From NCBI RefSeq assembly GCF_007713465.1, contig NZ_VMSG01000033.1:1-62193 (forward strand): a DNA stretch of 62,193 nucleotides. Direction: 5' to 3'. Shown here piece after piece: positions 8,576 through 17,010 of the stretch. The notes beneath the pieces are model-generated. The model saw only the letters and a program-made list of their open reading frames with translations, did not search any database and had not been told where the DNA came from. The position numbers and the translations under genes were made by a program. Numbering within the stretch: position 1 is the stretch's first letter; each line of letters begins with the position of its first letter. Source of the DNA: Pseudomonas sp. H3(2019). GTDB lineage: Bacteria > Pseudomonadota > Gammaproteobacteria > Pseudomonadales > Pseudomonadaceae.

Positions 8576-8835
8576 GTTGAACTCCCCTTGTTCGAACATT
8601 ACGGAACCTGTTATCTCGCGCTTGCAGGGGGGAGACGTCAATCAGCTGGCGATGAAGGGGCGTACCGTCAGTCCGGTCAAAAAAGAGGCATGACGCTTCG
8701 CCCTTGAGCGGCGGCAATCTGAAAATTCAATAGCTCCGCTGCTTCAAACGGTGTCAGTTTCGTTACGCCTTCAACAGGGCGAGTGATAGGACGATCTCGC
8801 GGGTGCGGTGGATTTTGCCGTGGGAACGGTCGGTC

Positions 8836-8940
8836 AGGCGACAACCACGGACATTGTCGCCTAAACTCTGCTGACAGGAACCGCAGACGCGGTTCTGTGC
8901 AGTGAAAGTCCGCCCAGGGCCAACATGGGCGGACTTTTTT
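8836..8940 (+). ncRNA. candidate small RNA with three hairpins and intrinsic terminator
   Basis: Three consecutive hairpins lie in a gene-free gap. (1) AGGCGACAA/TTGTCGCCT, 9 bp, 8836-8844 with 8854-8862, with a loop carrying ACGGA. (2) ACAG-G-AACCGC/GCGGTTCTGT, 10 bp with one bulged G, 8874-8898. (3) AGTCCGCCCA/TGGGCGGACT, 10 bp, 8907-8934, followed directly by six T. The third is a textbook rho-independent terminator in the plus direction, yet no plus-strand gene precedes it. That suggests an independent RNA of about 100 nt. The same hairpin could also end the minus-strand transporter gene that stops at 8947. I could not match it to a named sRNA. Confidence 0.45.
8907..8940 (+). terminator. 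rho-independent terminator
   Basis: 10-bp GC-rich stem AGTCCGCCCA/TGGGCGGACT with a 9-base loop and a T-run at 8935-8940. It is A-rich on the other side, so it can work in both directions: for the candidate sRNA (plus) and for the MHS transporter gene (minus). Confidence 0.75.
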
Positions 8941-8946
8941 ATGCCG

Positions 8947-10569
8947 TCAGTTTTTCTCCAGGTCCACGTCCTTGGTTTCGCGCAAGCAGAGCATGCCCAC
9001 CACCAGGCTCACCCCGGTGATCAGCACCGGATACCACAGCCCGTAGAAAATATCCCCGGTGTAGACCACCAGCGCGAACGACACGGTCGGCAGGAAACCA
9101 CCAAACCAGCCGTTGCCGATGTGATACGGCAGGGACATCGAGGTGTAGCGGATGCGCGTCGGGAACAGTTCGACCATCAGCGCCGCCAGCGGCCCGTAGC
9201 ACATCGCCGAAATGATGATCAGCGCGACGATCAGCACGACGATCATCGGTTTGTTGATCAGCTGGGTGTCCGCCTGTTGCGGGTAGCCGGCCAGGGTCAC
9301 GGCACCGCGCAGGGCGGCTTCGTCGTAACCGTCGATTTTTACATCACCAACGCTGACCTGCACCGCGCTGCCAGCGGGGGCGGCTTTGCTGCTGTAAGGC
9401 AGGCCTTGTTTGACCAGGAAGGTTTTGACCTTGTCGCAGGGGCTGTCAAAACGCGCCTTGCCGACCGGGTCGAACTGGAAGGTGCAGGTGGCCGGGTCGG
9501 CCAGCACGCTGATCGGCGCCTGTTGACTGGCGCGGTCGATGGCCGGGTTGGCGTAATGGGCCAGGGTTTTGAAGATCGGGAAGTACAGCACGGTGGCCAG
9601 CAACAGGCCAATCATCAGGATCGGTTTACGCCCGACCCTGTCCGACAACCAGCCGAAGAAAATGAAGAACGGCGCGCCGATCACCACACTGACAATCAGC
9701 AAGGTGTTGGCCAGGGCCGGGTCCATTTTCAGGAACTGGGTGAGGAAGAACAGCACATAGAACTGTGCGGCGTAGAAGGTCACCGCTTGCCCGGCGTTGA
9801 TGCTGAACAATGCAATCAGCACGACTTTGAGGTTTTCCCAGTTACCGAAGGATTCGCGGATCGGTGCTTTGCAGGACTTGCCTTCTTCTTTCATTTTCAA
9901 GAAGGCCGGCGACTCGTGCAGGCTCAAACGAATCCAGGTCGAAATGCCCAGCAGCACGATCGACAGCAGGAACGGAATGCGCCAGCCCCAGACTTCGAAC
10001 TGATCACCGGTGAAGTAGCGGCAGCCGAGGACCACCAGCAGCGACAGCAGTAAACCGAGGGTCGCGGTGGATTGAATCCAGCTGGTGTGGAAACCGCGTT
10101 TGCCGACTGGCGCGTGTTCTGCCACATAGGTCGCGGCACCGCCGTACTCGCCGCCGAGTGCCAGGCCCTGGAGCATGCGCAGCACCACCAGAATGATCGG
10201 TGCGGCAATGCCGATGCTGGCGTAGGTCGGCAGCAAGCCGACGCAGAAGGTTGCCAGGCCCATCAGGATGATCGTGGCGAGGAAGGTGTATTTGCGCCCG
10301 ATCATGTCCCCCAGTCGACCGAACACCAGAGCGCCGAACGGCCGCACGATGAAACCGGCAGCAAAGGCCATCAGTGCGAAGATGAAGGCGGTGGTGTCAT
10401 TGACCCCGGCGAAAAACTGTTTGCTGATCACCGCCGCGAGGGCGCCATAGAGGAAGAAGTCATACCATTCGAACACCGTCCCGAGGGACGAGGCGAAGAT
10501 GACTGTCCGGGTTTCCTTGCTGGTGCCGGCGCTGAGCGTTGCGGCGATGGCTTGAGCCTGTTCTGACAT
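8947..10569 (-). CDS. MFS transporter, metabolite:H+ symporter (MHS) family
   Basis: Inner-membrane proton symporter of 540 residues with about 12 membrane helices. Typical MHS motifs are present: GTVFEWYDFFLYG near the N-terminus, GRLGDMIGRKYTF between helices 2 and 3, and GGEYGGAATYVAEHAP. It is unusually long because of an insert of about 100 residues (roughly residues 345-445) in the second half. The insert is polar, has two cysteines, and probably faces the periplasm. Substrate is unknown; the family carries organic acids and betaines. ATG at 10569 has GGGAT 7 bases upstream. The next gene upstream is the same-strand GMC oxidoreductase 89 bases away, perhaps metabolically linked. Confidence 0.85.
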   Translation of the reverse strand: MSEQAQAIAATLSAGTSKETRTVIFASSLGTVFEWYDFFLYGALAAVISKQFFAGVNDTTAFIFALMAFAAGFIVRPFGALVFGRLGDMIGRKYTFLATIILMGLATFCVGLLPTYASIGIAAPIILVVLRMLQGLALGGEYGGAATYVAEHAPVGKRGFHTSWIQSTATLGLLLSLLVVLGCRYFTGDQFEVWGWRIPFLLSIVLLGISTWIRLSLHESPAFLKMKEEGKSCKAPIRESFGNWENLKVVLIALFSINAGQAVTFYAAQFYVLFFLTQFLKMDPALANTLLIVSVVIGAPFFIFFGWLSDRVGRKPILMIGLLLATVLYFPIFKTLAHYANPAIDRASQQAPISVLADPATCTFQFDPVGKARFDSPCDKVKTFLVKQGLPYSSKAAPAGSAVQVSVGDVKIDGYDEAALRGAVTLAGYPQQADTQLINKPMIVVLIVALIIISAMCYGPLAALMVELFPTRIRYTSMSLPYHIGNGWFGGFLPTVSFALVVYTGDIFYGLWYPVLITGVSLVVGMLCLRETKDVDLEKN

Positions 10570-10658
10570 GTCGGTATCCCTCACAGTGTTTATTTATTGT
10601 TGTTCCACTGTCAGCGCCGGCCGTATGGGTTGGCGCCGCTATTCCATTTTCCGAGCTG

Positions 10659-12311
10659 CTACGAAGATAGTCGTTCACCTGTTTCAATGTTGTGTAGATG
10701 CCTTTGGGACGATACGGCGAGAATCAGTTGCGCCGCTTTTTCGGCGATCATCAGTGTCGGTGAGCAGGTATTGCCCGACGTGATGTGCGGCATGATTGAC
10801 GCATCGGCGATGCGCAGACCGGGAATGCCGTGAACCCGCAACTGGGCATCGACCACCGCATCGGCATCGTTGCCCATGCGGCAGGTGCCGACCGGGTGGA
10901 AAATCGTCGTGCCGATGCGTGCGGCGGCTTCGTGCAGTTGTACTTCGCTTTGCAAGGCCGCGCCCGGCAGGTATTCGACCGGGGTGAACGGTTGCAAGGC
11001 CGGCGCGGCAACGATGCGCCGGGTCAGGCGAATGGCATCGGCGGCCACGCGCAGGTCTTCGGGATGGCTCAGGTAATTGGGCTGAATCAACGGCGGCTGT
11101 TGCGGGTCGGCCGAACGAATCTCGACGCGGCCACGGCTTTGCGGGCGCAGGTCACAGACCGAGGCGGTGAACGCCGGGAACGCATGCAAGGGTTCGCCGA
11201 AGCGCTCAAGCGACAGCGGTTGGACGTGGTATTCGAGGTTCGCCGAGGTTTGTTCCGGCCCGGAGCGGGCGAAGGCGCCGAGTTGACTGGGGGCCATCGA
11301 CAGCGGGCCACTGCGGTCGTACAGATAGCGCAAGCCCATGCCGATCTTGCCCCACAGGCTGCCGGCGATCTGGTTTAGGGTCCGGGCGTTTTCCAGCTTG
11401 TAGATCAGCCGCAACTGTAAGTGATCCTGCAGATTGCCACCCACGCCATTGAGTTCGTGGGCGACGCCGATCCCCAGGCGTTTGAGCAGGCCGCCCGGGC
11501 CGATGCCGGAACGTTGCAGGATGCTCGGCGAACCGACTGAACCGGCGCTGAGGATGATCTCCTGGCGGGCGAGGAAGGTTCTTGTCTGGCCTTGCCAGCG
11601 GGCGCTGACCTTTGATGCCCGGCCGTTTTCCAGCAGTACGCGGTCGACGTCGACACCGGTCAGGACGGTGAGGTTCGGTCGATGGCGAACCGGTTTGAGA
11701 AAGGCCTTGGCAGCATTCCAGCGCACCCCGGCTTTCTGATTCACCTGGAAGTAGCCGCAACCTTCGTTGTCGCCCTGGTTGAAGTCATCGAGGTTGGCGA
11801 TGCCACTTTGTTCGGCGGCGCTGCGGAAGGCATCGAGAATCGGCCATGACAGTCGCTGGCGCTCGACGCGCCATTCCCCGGCGGCGCCGTGAAATGCCGA
11901 GTCACCGGCAAAATGGTTTTCGCTCTGCTTGAACAGCGGCAGTACATCGTTCCAGTTCCAGCCAGGGTTGCCTTCAGCAGCCCAGCGGTCGTAATCGCCA
12001 GCCTGGCCGCGCATGTAGATCATGCCGTTGATCGATGAGCTGCCGCCCAGCACCTTGCCACGCGGGTAACTCAGGCTGCGGCCTTGCAGGCCGGTTTGCG
12101 CTTCGGTCTTGAAGCACCAGTCGGTGCGCGGGTTGCCGATACAAAACAGGTAACCGACCGGAATGTGAATCCACGGGTAGTTATCGCGCCCGCCGGCTTC
12201 AAGCAGCAACACCCGGTGTTGCGGGTTGGCGGAGAGCCGATTGGCCAGTAGGCAGCCGGCCGGTCCGGCGCCGACCACGATGTAATCGTATGCATCAACG
12301 GCAGGTTGCAT
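10659..12311 (-). CDS. GMC-family FAD-dependent oxidoreductase (choline/alcohol dehydrogenase type)
   Basis: Flavoprotein of 550 residues that oxidises an alcohol to an aldehyde or acid. The N-terminal FAD-binding GAGPAGC is at about 14-20. The GMC signature GKVLGGSSSINGMIYMRG lies near residue 85. The second GMC signature SAGSVGSPSILQRSGIGP is near 255, and the catalytic His is in FHPVGTCRMG toward the C-terminus. It resembles BetA and AlkJ, but there is no betaine operon around it, so choline is not assured as substrate. A divergent LysR gene starts 134 bases away and probably controls it. Confidence 0.88.
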   Translation of the reverse strand: MQPAVDAYDYIVVGAGPAGCLLANRLSANPQHRVLLLEAGGRDNYPWIHIPVGYLFCIGNPRTDWCFKTEAQTGLQGRSLSYPRGKVLGGSSSINGMIYMRGQAGDYDRWAAEGNPGWNWNDVLPLFKQSENHFAGDSAFHGAAGEWRVERQRLSWPILDAFRSAAEQSGIANLDDFNQGDNEGCGYFQVNQKAGVRWNAAKAFLKPVRHRPNLTVLTGVDVDRVLLENGRASKVSARWQGQTRTFLARQEIILSAGSVGSPSILQRSGIGPGGLLKRLGIGVAHELNGVGGNLQDHLQLRLIYKLENARTLNQIAGSLWGKIGMGLRYLYDRSGPLSMAPSQLGAFARSGPEQTSANLEYHVQPLSLERFGEPLHAFPAFTASVCDLRPQSRGRVEIRSADPQQPPLIQPNYLSHPEDLRVAADAIRLTRRIVAAPALQPFTPVEYLPGAALQSEVQLHEAAARIGTTIFHPVGTCRMGNDADAVVDAQLRVHGIPGLRIADASIMPHITSGNTCSPTLMIAEKAAQLILAVSSQRHLHNIETGERLSS

Positions 12312-12445
12312 CCATGACCTCGCAGCGTGTTGTTCTTATTGGGATCCATCCTAGTTGTTAGTTTTCGGTAAAAGAATGTTAGTTTTTGCTCAGCTACTGT
12401 GCGTTTTTAAACAGCGATTTGCTCCCAAGCATTCAAGGAAGGCTG

Positions 12446-13345
12446 ATGTTCGACTGGAATGACCTGCGGTTTTTTCTCGAATTGCAACGCAGCGGCCGCT
12501 TGTTGACCGCCGCCCGGCGCTTGAAAACCACCCACGCTACGGTGGCGCGGCACATCGAGGCGATTGAAGCGAGCCTCGGCACCGCGCTGTTCGTCCAGCA
12601 AGCCCAGGGATACCAGCTGACTCCGGCCGGTGAAGCACTGCTCAAACATGCCGAAGCCATGGAGAACGTTGCTTTGCTGGCGCAGGAGGAAATCACCCAG
12701 TCCAGCGCGCCACTGGGCAAGATTCGTGTCGGCGTGACCGAGGGCTTGGGGATCATGTTTCTCGCCAGTCGCATGCAGGGTTTGTTTGACCGGTATCCGG
12801 GGCTGGAAGTGGAGTTGGTGGCGGTGCCGCGTTTCGTCAGTATCCTCAATCGCGAAGCCGAGATCAGCATTCATCTGGAACGCCCGGCCGCCGACATGCT
12901 GGTCACTCGCAAGCTCACCGATTACCGTCTGGCGCTCTATGCCAGTCAGGCTTACCTCGACCGTTCGCCGCCGTTGCGCAGCCGTGAAGACCTGGTGCGG
13001 CATGCGTGGATCGGCTATGTCGACGATCTGTTGTTCAGTCAGGAGTTGATGTTCCTCAACAGTTTTTGCCGCAGCCCTCAGGTGGTGTTTCACAGCACCA
13101 GCGTGATTGCCCAGCACCAGGCGGCACGCTCGGGATTGGGGATCGCCGTGTTGCCGTGTTACATGGCTAGCAACGACCCGGAGCTGGTGCCGTTGCTGCC
13201 GGCGGAAAGCATTCAGCGTAGTTATTGGATCAGTACCCGTCGTGAGTTGCACAAGTCGGTGCGGTTGCGGGTGTTGTGGGATTACGTGGTGGGGTTGTGT
13301 GATCGCGAGCAGGCGCTGCTGCTTGGGCCGAATCCCGACGTGTAG
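12446..13345 (+). CDS. LysR-family transcriptional regulator
   Basis: LysR-type regulator of 299 residues. The N-terminal winged helix-turn-helix (MFDWNDLRFF, then TAARRLKTTHATVARHIEAIE, residues about 3-60) is followed by a periplasmic-binding-like effector domain. ATG at 12446 follows AAGGAAGG. It is divergent from the GMC oxidoreductase gene, the usual layout for a LysR regulator and its target. The shared 134-base promoter region is AT-rich. The effector is unknown. Confidence 0.88.
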   Translation: MFDWNDLRFFLELQRSGRLLTAARRLKTTHATVARHIEAIEASLGTALFVQQAQGYQLTPAGEALLKHAEAMENVALLAQEEITQSSAPLGKIRVGVTEGLGIMFLASRMQGLFDRYPGLEVELVAVPRFVSILNREAEISIHLERPAADMLVTRKLTDYRLALYASQAYLDRSPPLRSREDLVRHAWIGYVDDLLFSQELMFLNSFCRSPQVVFHSTSVIAQHQAARSGLGIAVLPCYMASNDPELVPLLPAESIQRSYWISTRRELHKSVRLRVLWDYVVGLCDREQALLLGPNPDV

Positions 13346-13348
13346 GGG

Positions 13349-13375
13349 CTGCCGCAGGCTGCGATCTTTTGATCC
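13349..13375. repeat. REP-like sequence after the LysR gene
   Basis: GGCTGCCGCAGGCTGCGATC, then TTTTGATC. This is the Pseudomonas CTGCCGNAGGCTGCGATC repeat type, which recurs at 14955-15000. Confidence 0.5.
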
Positions 13376-13399
13376 TGGCGGCCTGATAGCCGGCCAATT

Positions 13400-13740
13400 T
13401 CTTGCAGGTGTACATATCCATTCCTGCGGTAACGGCCACTTAGGGTTTCGCCTGACGGCGACTCACTTTTTTTACAAGCGCCTAAAAAAAGTAAGCAAAA
13501 AAACGCTCGCCCCAAGCGTACGGCACCTCGCCTAAGCTCGGCGTCCCCTCGCTCCGGTGTCCATCAGGGGGCATCGCCTACGGTCTGCTGCGCGACGACC
13601 TCCTCTCGATGTGTCCGGCTGCGCCGTACGGCGCTGCGCGCCCACCCCCTGATGAACACCTCCACTCGGCCTCCCGAAGGGGCGGGTGGATCAAGATCAA
13701 CAGCGGCAGGCGAGCTAACGCTCGGCCTGTTGAGTGGTTG
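13400..13740. repeat. dispersed Pseudomonas repeat region without a gene
   Basis: About 340 bases with no believable gene. It carries an A-rich run (CCTAAAAAAAGTAAGC), then GC-rich sequence with internal inverted repeats such as CATCAGGGGG/CCCCCTGATG (13562-13571 with 13645-13654). The layout, including GGCCACTTAGGGTTTCGCC at about 13434-13452, matches interspersed sequences I recall from many Pseudomonas intergenic regions. The short frames here are artefacts of this repeat. A search against the same genome would show whether other copies exist. Confidence 0.5.
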
Positions 13741-13760
13741 GGGTCGGGCGCGTCGCTTCA

Positions 13761-13791
13761 TTGATCGTTCCCACGCGGGGGGAGCGATCAA
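13761..13791. repeat. REP-like GATCGTTCCC inverted repeat
   Basis: TTGATCGTTCCC...GGGAGCGATCAA, a somewhat degenerate copy of the GATCGTTCCCACGC repeat found at five other places in the window. Confidence 0.6.
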
Positions 13792-13823
13792 CATCCTGTT
13801 TGGGAGCTGAGCTTGCTCTGGGG

Positions 13824-14927
13824 TTATGGGGTGATTTCGAACGCGGTGCTTCCCAGTCGTTCGCCGTTGATCATGATGTGTACCGCATGCGTGCCCGCGT
13901 AATGTTTGCGGGTGGTCAGTTCACGGATTTGCTGGGCGCGGCCGAGGGTTTGCCGGGCGTGGGCGGGCAGGGTGAAGCCCTTGAGTTTGAAGACTTTCGT
14001 CGAGGTTGCGCCTGAGGCTTTGACGTAGTCGATGGCGTAATCGACCACCAGTCGCTGGCTATTACTGGTGGTTGAATGAAGGTCGAACGAGAGCTTTATG
14101 GTCTCGCCAAGACTGATCACCGCCGGTTCAACCTTGAGGTTATGGATCTGCACGTTTGGCTTGCCGCCAGCGCCGATGATCGCCAGTGCCCGTTGGTTGC
14201 CCTGTTTGATCAGGCTGCGCAGGGCGTGTTTGGCGATCCACGCGGTGCGCGGGTTTTCCAGCGACCAGCCTTCAATCAGGCTCAATACCCACTCGGGGTG
14301 GTCTTTGGTGATGTCGTTGAGGTGATTGGCCACCGACTTGCGCACGTAAAGGCTGCTGTCGGCTTTGAGGTTATCGAGGATCTCTGCTGCCAGCGTCGGG
14401 TCGGTTTGTACCGGTTCGAGGCGAAACGACCATGGCAGGCGTGGGCGACTGCCTTCGCTGGCCAGGCGACGGACGTGTTCGTTGTCGTCCAGCGACCACT
14501 CGTGCATCAGCGCCAGTGAACGCTCCAGGTCGCTGCGCAGGAAATGCCGGATCGCGAATTCCGAGGAACCGAACGTGGTGAAGTACTTGAGCGCGTCCAT
14601 CGACAGTTCAAACGCGTGGATACCATAAGTGGCGACGTACTGAGGCAGGAACATGCTGACGAAGCCGCTGTTCAAGCGCGGTGCCAGCGGGCGCAGCAGC
14701 TCCAGTGTCTGTTCATAGCTCAGCGGCAGCACCGCGTGAAGGCATTCACCGACCCGTGCCATGCGCTGCATCACTGACAACTCGGCCAGACCTTCGTTGG
14801 CCAGTTTCAGGAACGCCCTGGCGTTGAACGCCGGGTACACCGCGTGCATTTCGCTGGCGATGTGTTGCAAGCGCTCGGCGTTGAAGATTTCCTTCAGGGC
14901 GGGGGAGGATTGGTCGGTGCTACTCAT
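13824..14927 (-). CDS. alkC: DNA alkylation repair glycosylase AlkC
   Basis: DNA glycosylase of 367 residues built from HEAT-like repeats (residues about 20-250). It removes alkylated bases such as 3-methyladenine without base flipping. Repeat blocks are visible around EHVRRLASEGSRPRLPW (about 150-166) and SLYVRKSVANHLNDITKDHPEW (about 191-213), which are typical of AlkC/AlkD proteins. The C-terminal ~100 residues (VQIHNLKVEPAVISLGETI onward) form a beta-rich Ig-like domain. That domain separates the larger AlkC subgroup from AlkD. The gene stands alone between repeats. Confidence 0.85.
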   Translation of the reverse strand: MSSTDQSSPALKEIFNAERLQHIASEMHAVYPAFNARAFLKLANEGLAELSVMQRMARVGECLHAVLPLSYEQTLELLRPLAPRLNSGFVSMFLPQYVATYGIHAFELSMDALKYFTTFGSSEFAIRHFLRSDLERSLALMHEWSLDDNEHVRRLASEGSRPRLPWSFRLEPVQTDPTLAAEILDNLKADSSLYVRKSVANHLNDITKDHPEWVLSLIEGWSLENPRTAWIAKHALRSLIKQGNQRALAIIGAGGKPNVQIHNLKVEPAVISLGETIKLSFDLHSTTSNSQRLVVDYAIDYVKASGATSTKVFKLKGFTLPAHARQTLGRAQQIRELTTRKHYAGTHAVHIMINGERLGSTAFEITP

Positions 14928-14954
14928 CGTGGATTCCTTTCAACATTTCAGAGC

Positions 14955-15000
14955 AAAAGATCGCGGCCTGCGGCAGCTCCCACGGGGAACGCGATCTTTT
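14955..15000 (-). terminator. inverted repeat with REP core, likely terminator of the antiporter gene
   Basis: Perfect 11-bp arms AAAAGATCGCG/CGCGATCTTTT (14955-14965 with 14990-15000) enclose a GCCTGCGGCAGC REP core. On the minus strand the hairpin ends in TTTT just after the stop of the antiporter gene at 15007. On the plus strand it ends in six T. Confidence 0.6.
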
Positions 15001-15006
15001 TTGGCT

Positions 15007-16815
15007 TCAAGGTTTGACCGTCTCTTCCTCAATCCGATCCGCCTCGAACAGCCGCGCCAGTTCGGCTCGGGCTTCCTGGGCGCTTTGCATGACTTTCGCG
15101 GCATCATCGTAGATTGCGTGCTGGGCTTCGAGCACTTGTTCGTCGTGATGCTTGAAACGCGCGATGCGGGCGTCGGCCTGGGTCTGGCTCAGACCCAAAC
15201 CGAGCAGGGTCCGGCGACTCATTTCCAGGCTGGAATAATAGGTTTCGCGGATCGCCTCGGCGCCAAGATCGACCAAGCGGTGCACGTGCTGACGGTTACG
15301 CGCACGGGCGATGATTTTCATGTGCGGGTAGAGTTTGCGCACCAGTTCGGCGGTCTTGATGTTGGTGTCCGGGTCATCGGTGGCAATCACAAAGTATTCC
15401 GCCTGCCCGACCTTGGCCGCGTGGAGTATTTCCGGGCGCATCGGGTCGCCGTAGAACACCGGCACGCCGCCAAAACTGCGCGACAGCTCGATGGTTTCCA
15501 CCGAGGTGTCGAGGGCGACGAACTGGATTTTTTGCGCCCGTAGAATCCGCGCAACGATCTGGCCCATGCGGCCCAGGCCGGCGATGACTACGCGAGGGGC
15601 GTCGGTGTCGATTTCGCGCAAGTGCGGCGGCACGGCGACGGGCTGGACTTTCGATTTCACCAGTCGGCCGCACATCAGCAGCAACAGCGGGGTCACGGCC
15701 ATCGACAGGGTGATGGTCAGCACCTGAAGGTCGTACATCCGTGGGTCGAACAGACCTTGATCACGGCCGATCTTGAACACCACGAACGCGAACTCACCAC
15801 CCGCCGCCAGCACGATGCCCAGGCGCAGCGCACTCAGCCGATTCAGGCCTCCGGCCAGCCGCCCGACGACAAACAGCATCGGCAGCTTGAGCATGATCAG
15901 CAGCAGGGTCAGGCCCAGCACCGTCGCCGGTGCGCTGAACAACAGGCTGATGTTGGCGCCCATGCCGACACTGATGAAAAACAGCCCCAGCAGCAGGCCT
16001 TTGAACGGTTCGATCTGCGCTTCCAGTTCATGGCGGTATTCCGAGTCCGCCAGCAGCAAGCCGGCGAGGAATGCGCCGAGCGCCATCGACACGCCGACCA
16101 GGTCCATCAGCCACGCAGTGCCGATCACCACCAGCAGCGCAGTGGCGGTCGAGACTTCCGGCAGACCGGTCTTGGCGACGACACGAAACACCGGCCGCAA
16201 CAGGTAACGTCCGCCGATCACCACCACCGCGATGCTTCCCAGCACCCGCAGCACATGGTTCAAGTCTTCAGCGGCGGACGTGGTGTGATCACCGCCCGCG
16301 AGCAGTGGCACCATGGCGATCAACGGGATCGCGGCGATGTCCTGAAACAGCAGAATCGCAAACGCCAGTCGCCCGTGCGGGCTGGTCAGTTCCTTGCGTT
16401 CAGCCAGGCTTTGCAGGCCGAACGCGGTGGACGACAACGCTAATCCCAGGCCGAGCACGATCGCGCTGTTGAGCGCCTGGCCGAACACGTAGAACGCCAG
16501 CACGCCGATCACCGAACCGGTCAGCAGCACCTGCGCCAGACCGACGCCGAACACCGCTTTGCGCATCACCCACAGCCGTCGCGGCGACAGCTCAAGGCCA
16601 ATGATGAACAGCAGCAAGACCACGCCGAGCTCGGAAATATGGCTGACGCTTTGCGGGTTGCCGATCAACCCCAGCACCGACGGCCCAATGATCACCCCAG
16701 CCAGCAGATAGCCCAACACCGCGCCCAGTTGCAGGCGTTTGGCCAAAGGCACGGTGAGCACCGCCGCGAACAAAAAGACTACAGCGGCTTGCAACAGGTT
16801 GCCTTCATGGGGCAT
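15007..16815 (-). CDS. CPA2-family cation:proton antiporter, KefB/KefC type
   Basis: Inner-membrane antiporter of 602 residues. The first ~380 residues hold about 12 membrane helices of the Na+/H+ exchanger fold, with GLELSPRRLW near residue 74 and LFQDIAAIPLIAM near 155. An RCK/TrkA-N domain follows, with the NAD-binding motif GLGRMG near residue 410 and GDPMRPEILHAA. The C-terminal tail is acidic and helical. E. coli KefB/KefC export K+ under glutathione-adduct control, giving protection from electrophiles. No KefF/KefG-type partner is adjacent, so glutathione control is only inferred. Confidence 0.85.
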   Translation of the reverse strand: MPHEGNLLQAAVVFLFAAVLTVPLAKRLQLGAVLGYLLAGVIIGPSVLGLIGNPQSVSHISELGVVLLLFIIGLELSPRRLWVMRKAVFGVGLAQVLLTGSVIGVLAFYVFGQALNSAIVLGLGLALSSTAFGLQSLAERKELTSPHGRLAFAILLFQDIAAIPLIAMVPLLAGGDHTTSAAEDLNHVLRVLGSIAVVVIGGRYLLRPVFRVVAKTGLPEVSTATALLVVIGTAWLMDLVGVSMALGAFLAGLLLADSEYRHELEAQIEPFKGLLLGLFFISVGMGANISLLFSAPATVLGLTLLLIMLKLPMLFVVGRLAGGLNRLSALRLGIVLAAGGEFAFVVFKIGRDQGLFDPRMYDLQVLTITLSMAVTPLLLLMCGRLVKSKVQPVAVPPHLREIDTDAPRVVIAGLGRMGQIVARILRAQKIQFVALDTSVETIELSRSFGGVPVFYGDPMRPEILHAAKVGQAEYFVIATDDPDTNIKTAELVRKLYPHMKIIARARNRQHVHRLVDLGAEAIRETYYSSLEMSRRTLLGLGLSQTQADARIARFKHHDEQVLEAQHAIYDDAAKVMQSAQEARAELARLFEADRIEEETVKP

Positions 16816-17010
16816 GGCTTACTCCTGGGAAAACGTCGAACGACAAAAAATGCGGACAATCATGGGTTGGAAAGGCGTCAAGGATAAAGGCTGGGCCGGC
16901 ATCAGTCAGTCATGAGTGCCGGTTATCGTGGATTGTCGCGTTACATTTTGCATCAATTTGTTACATTCATAGGATAAGCTGATCAATTCGTTTGCCGGTG
17001 AGTGCGCGTC

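Noticed and set aside
8700..8835. search for an RsmX/Y/Z-type RNA promoter with a GacA box ahead of the candidate sRNA
   Set aside because: No TGTAAG-N6-CTTACA match and only one ANGGA motif in the RNA, so it was not called an Rsm-type RNA.
8902..10053. 383-codon frame antisense to the MHS transporter
   Set aside because: His/Gln/Asp-rich reverse image of a membrane protein gene; not a real protein.
13107..13535. 142-codon plus-strand frame at the end of the LysR gene
   Set aside because: Trp/Cys/Arg-rich out-of-frame reading that continues into the dispersed repeat.
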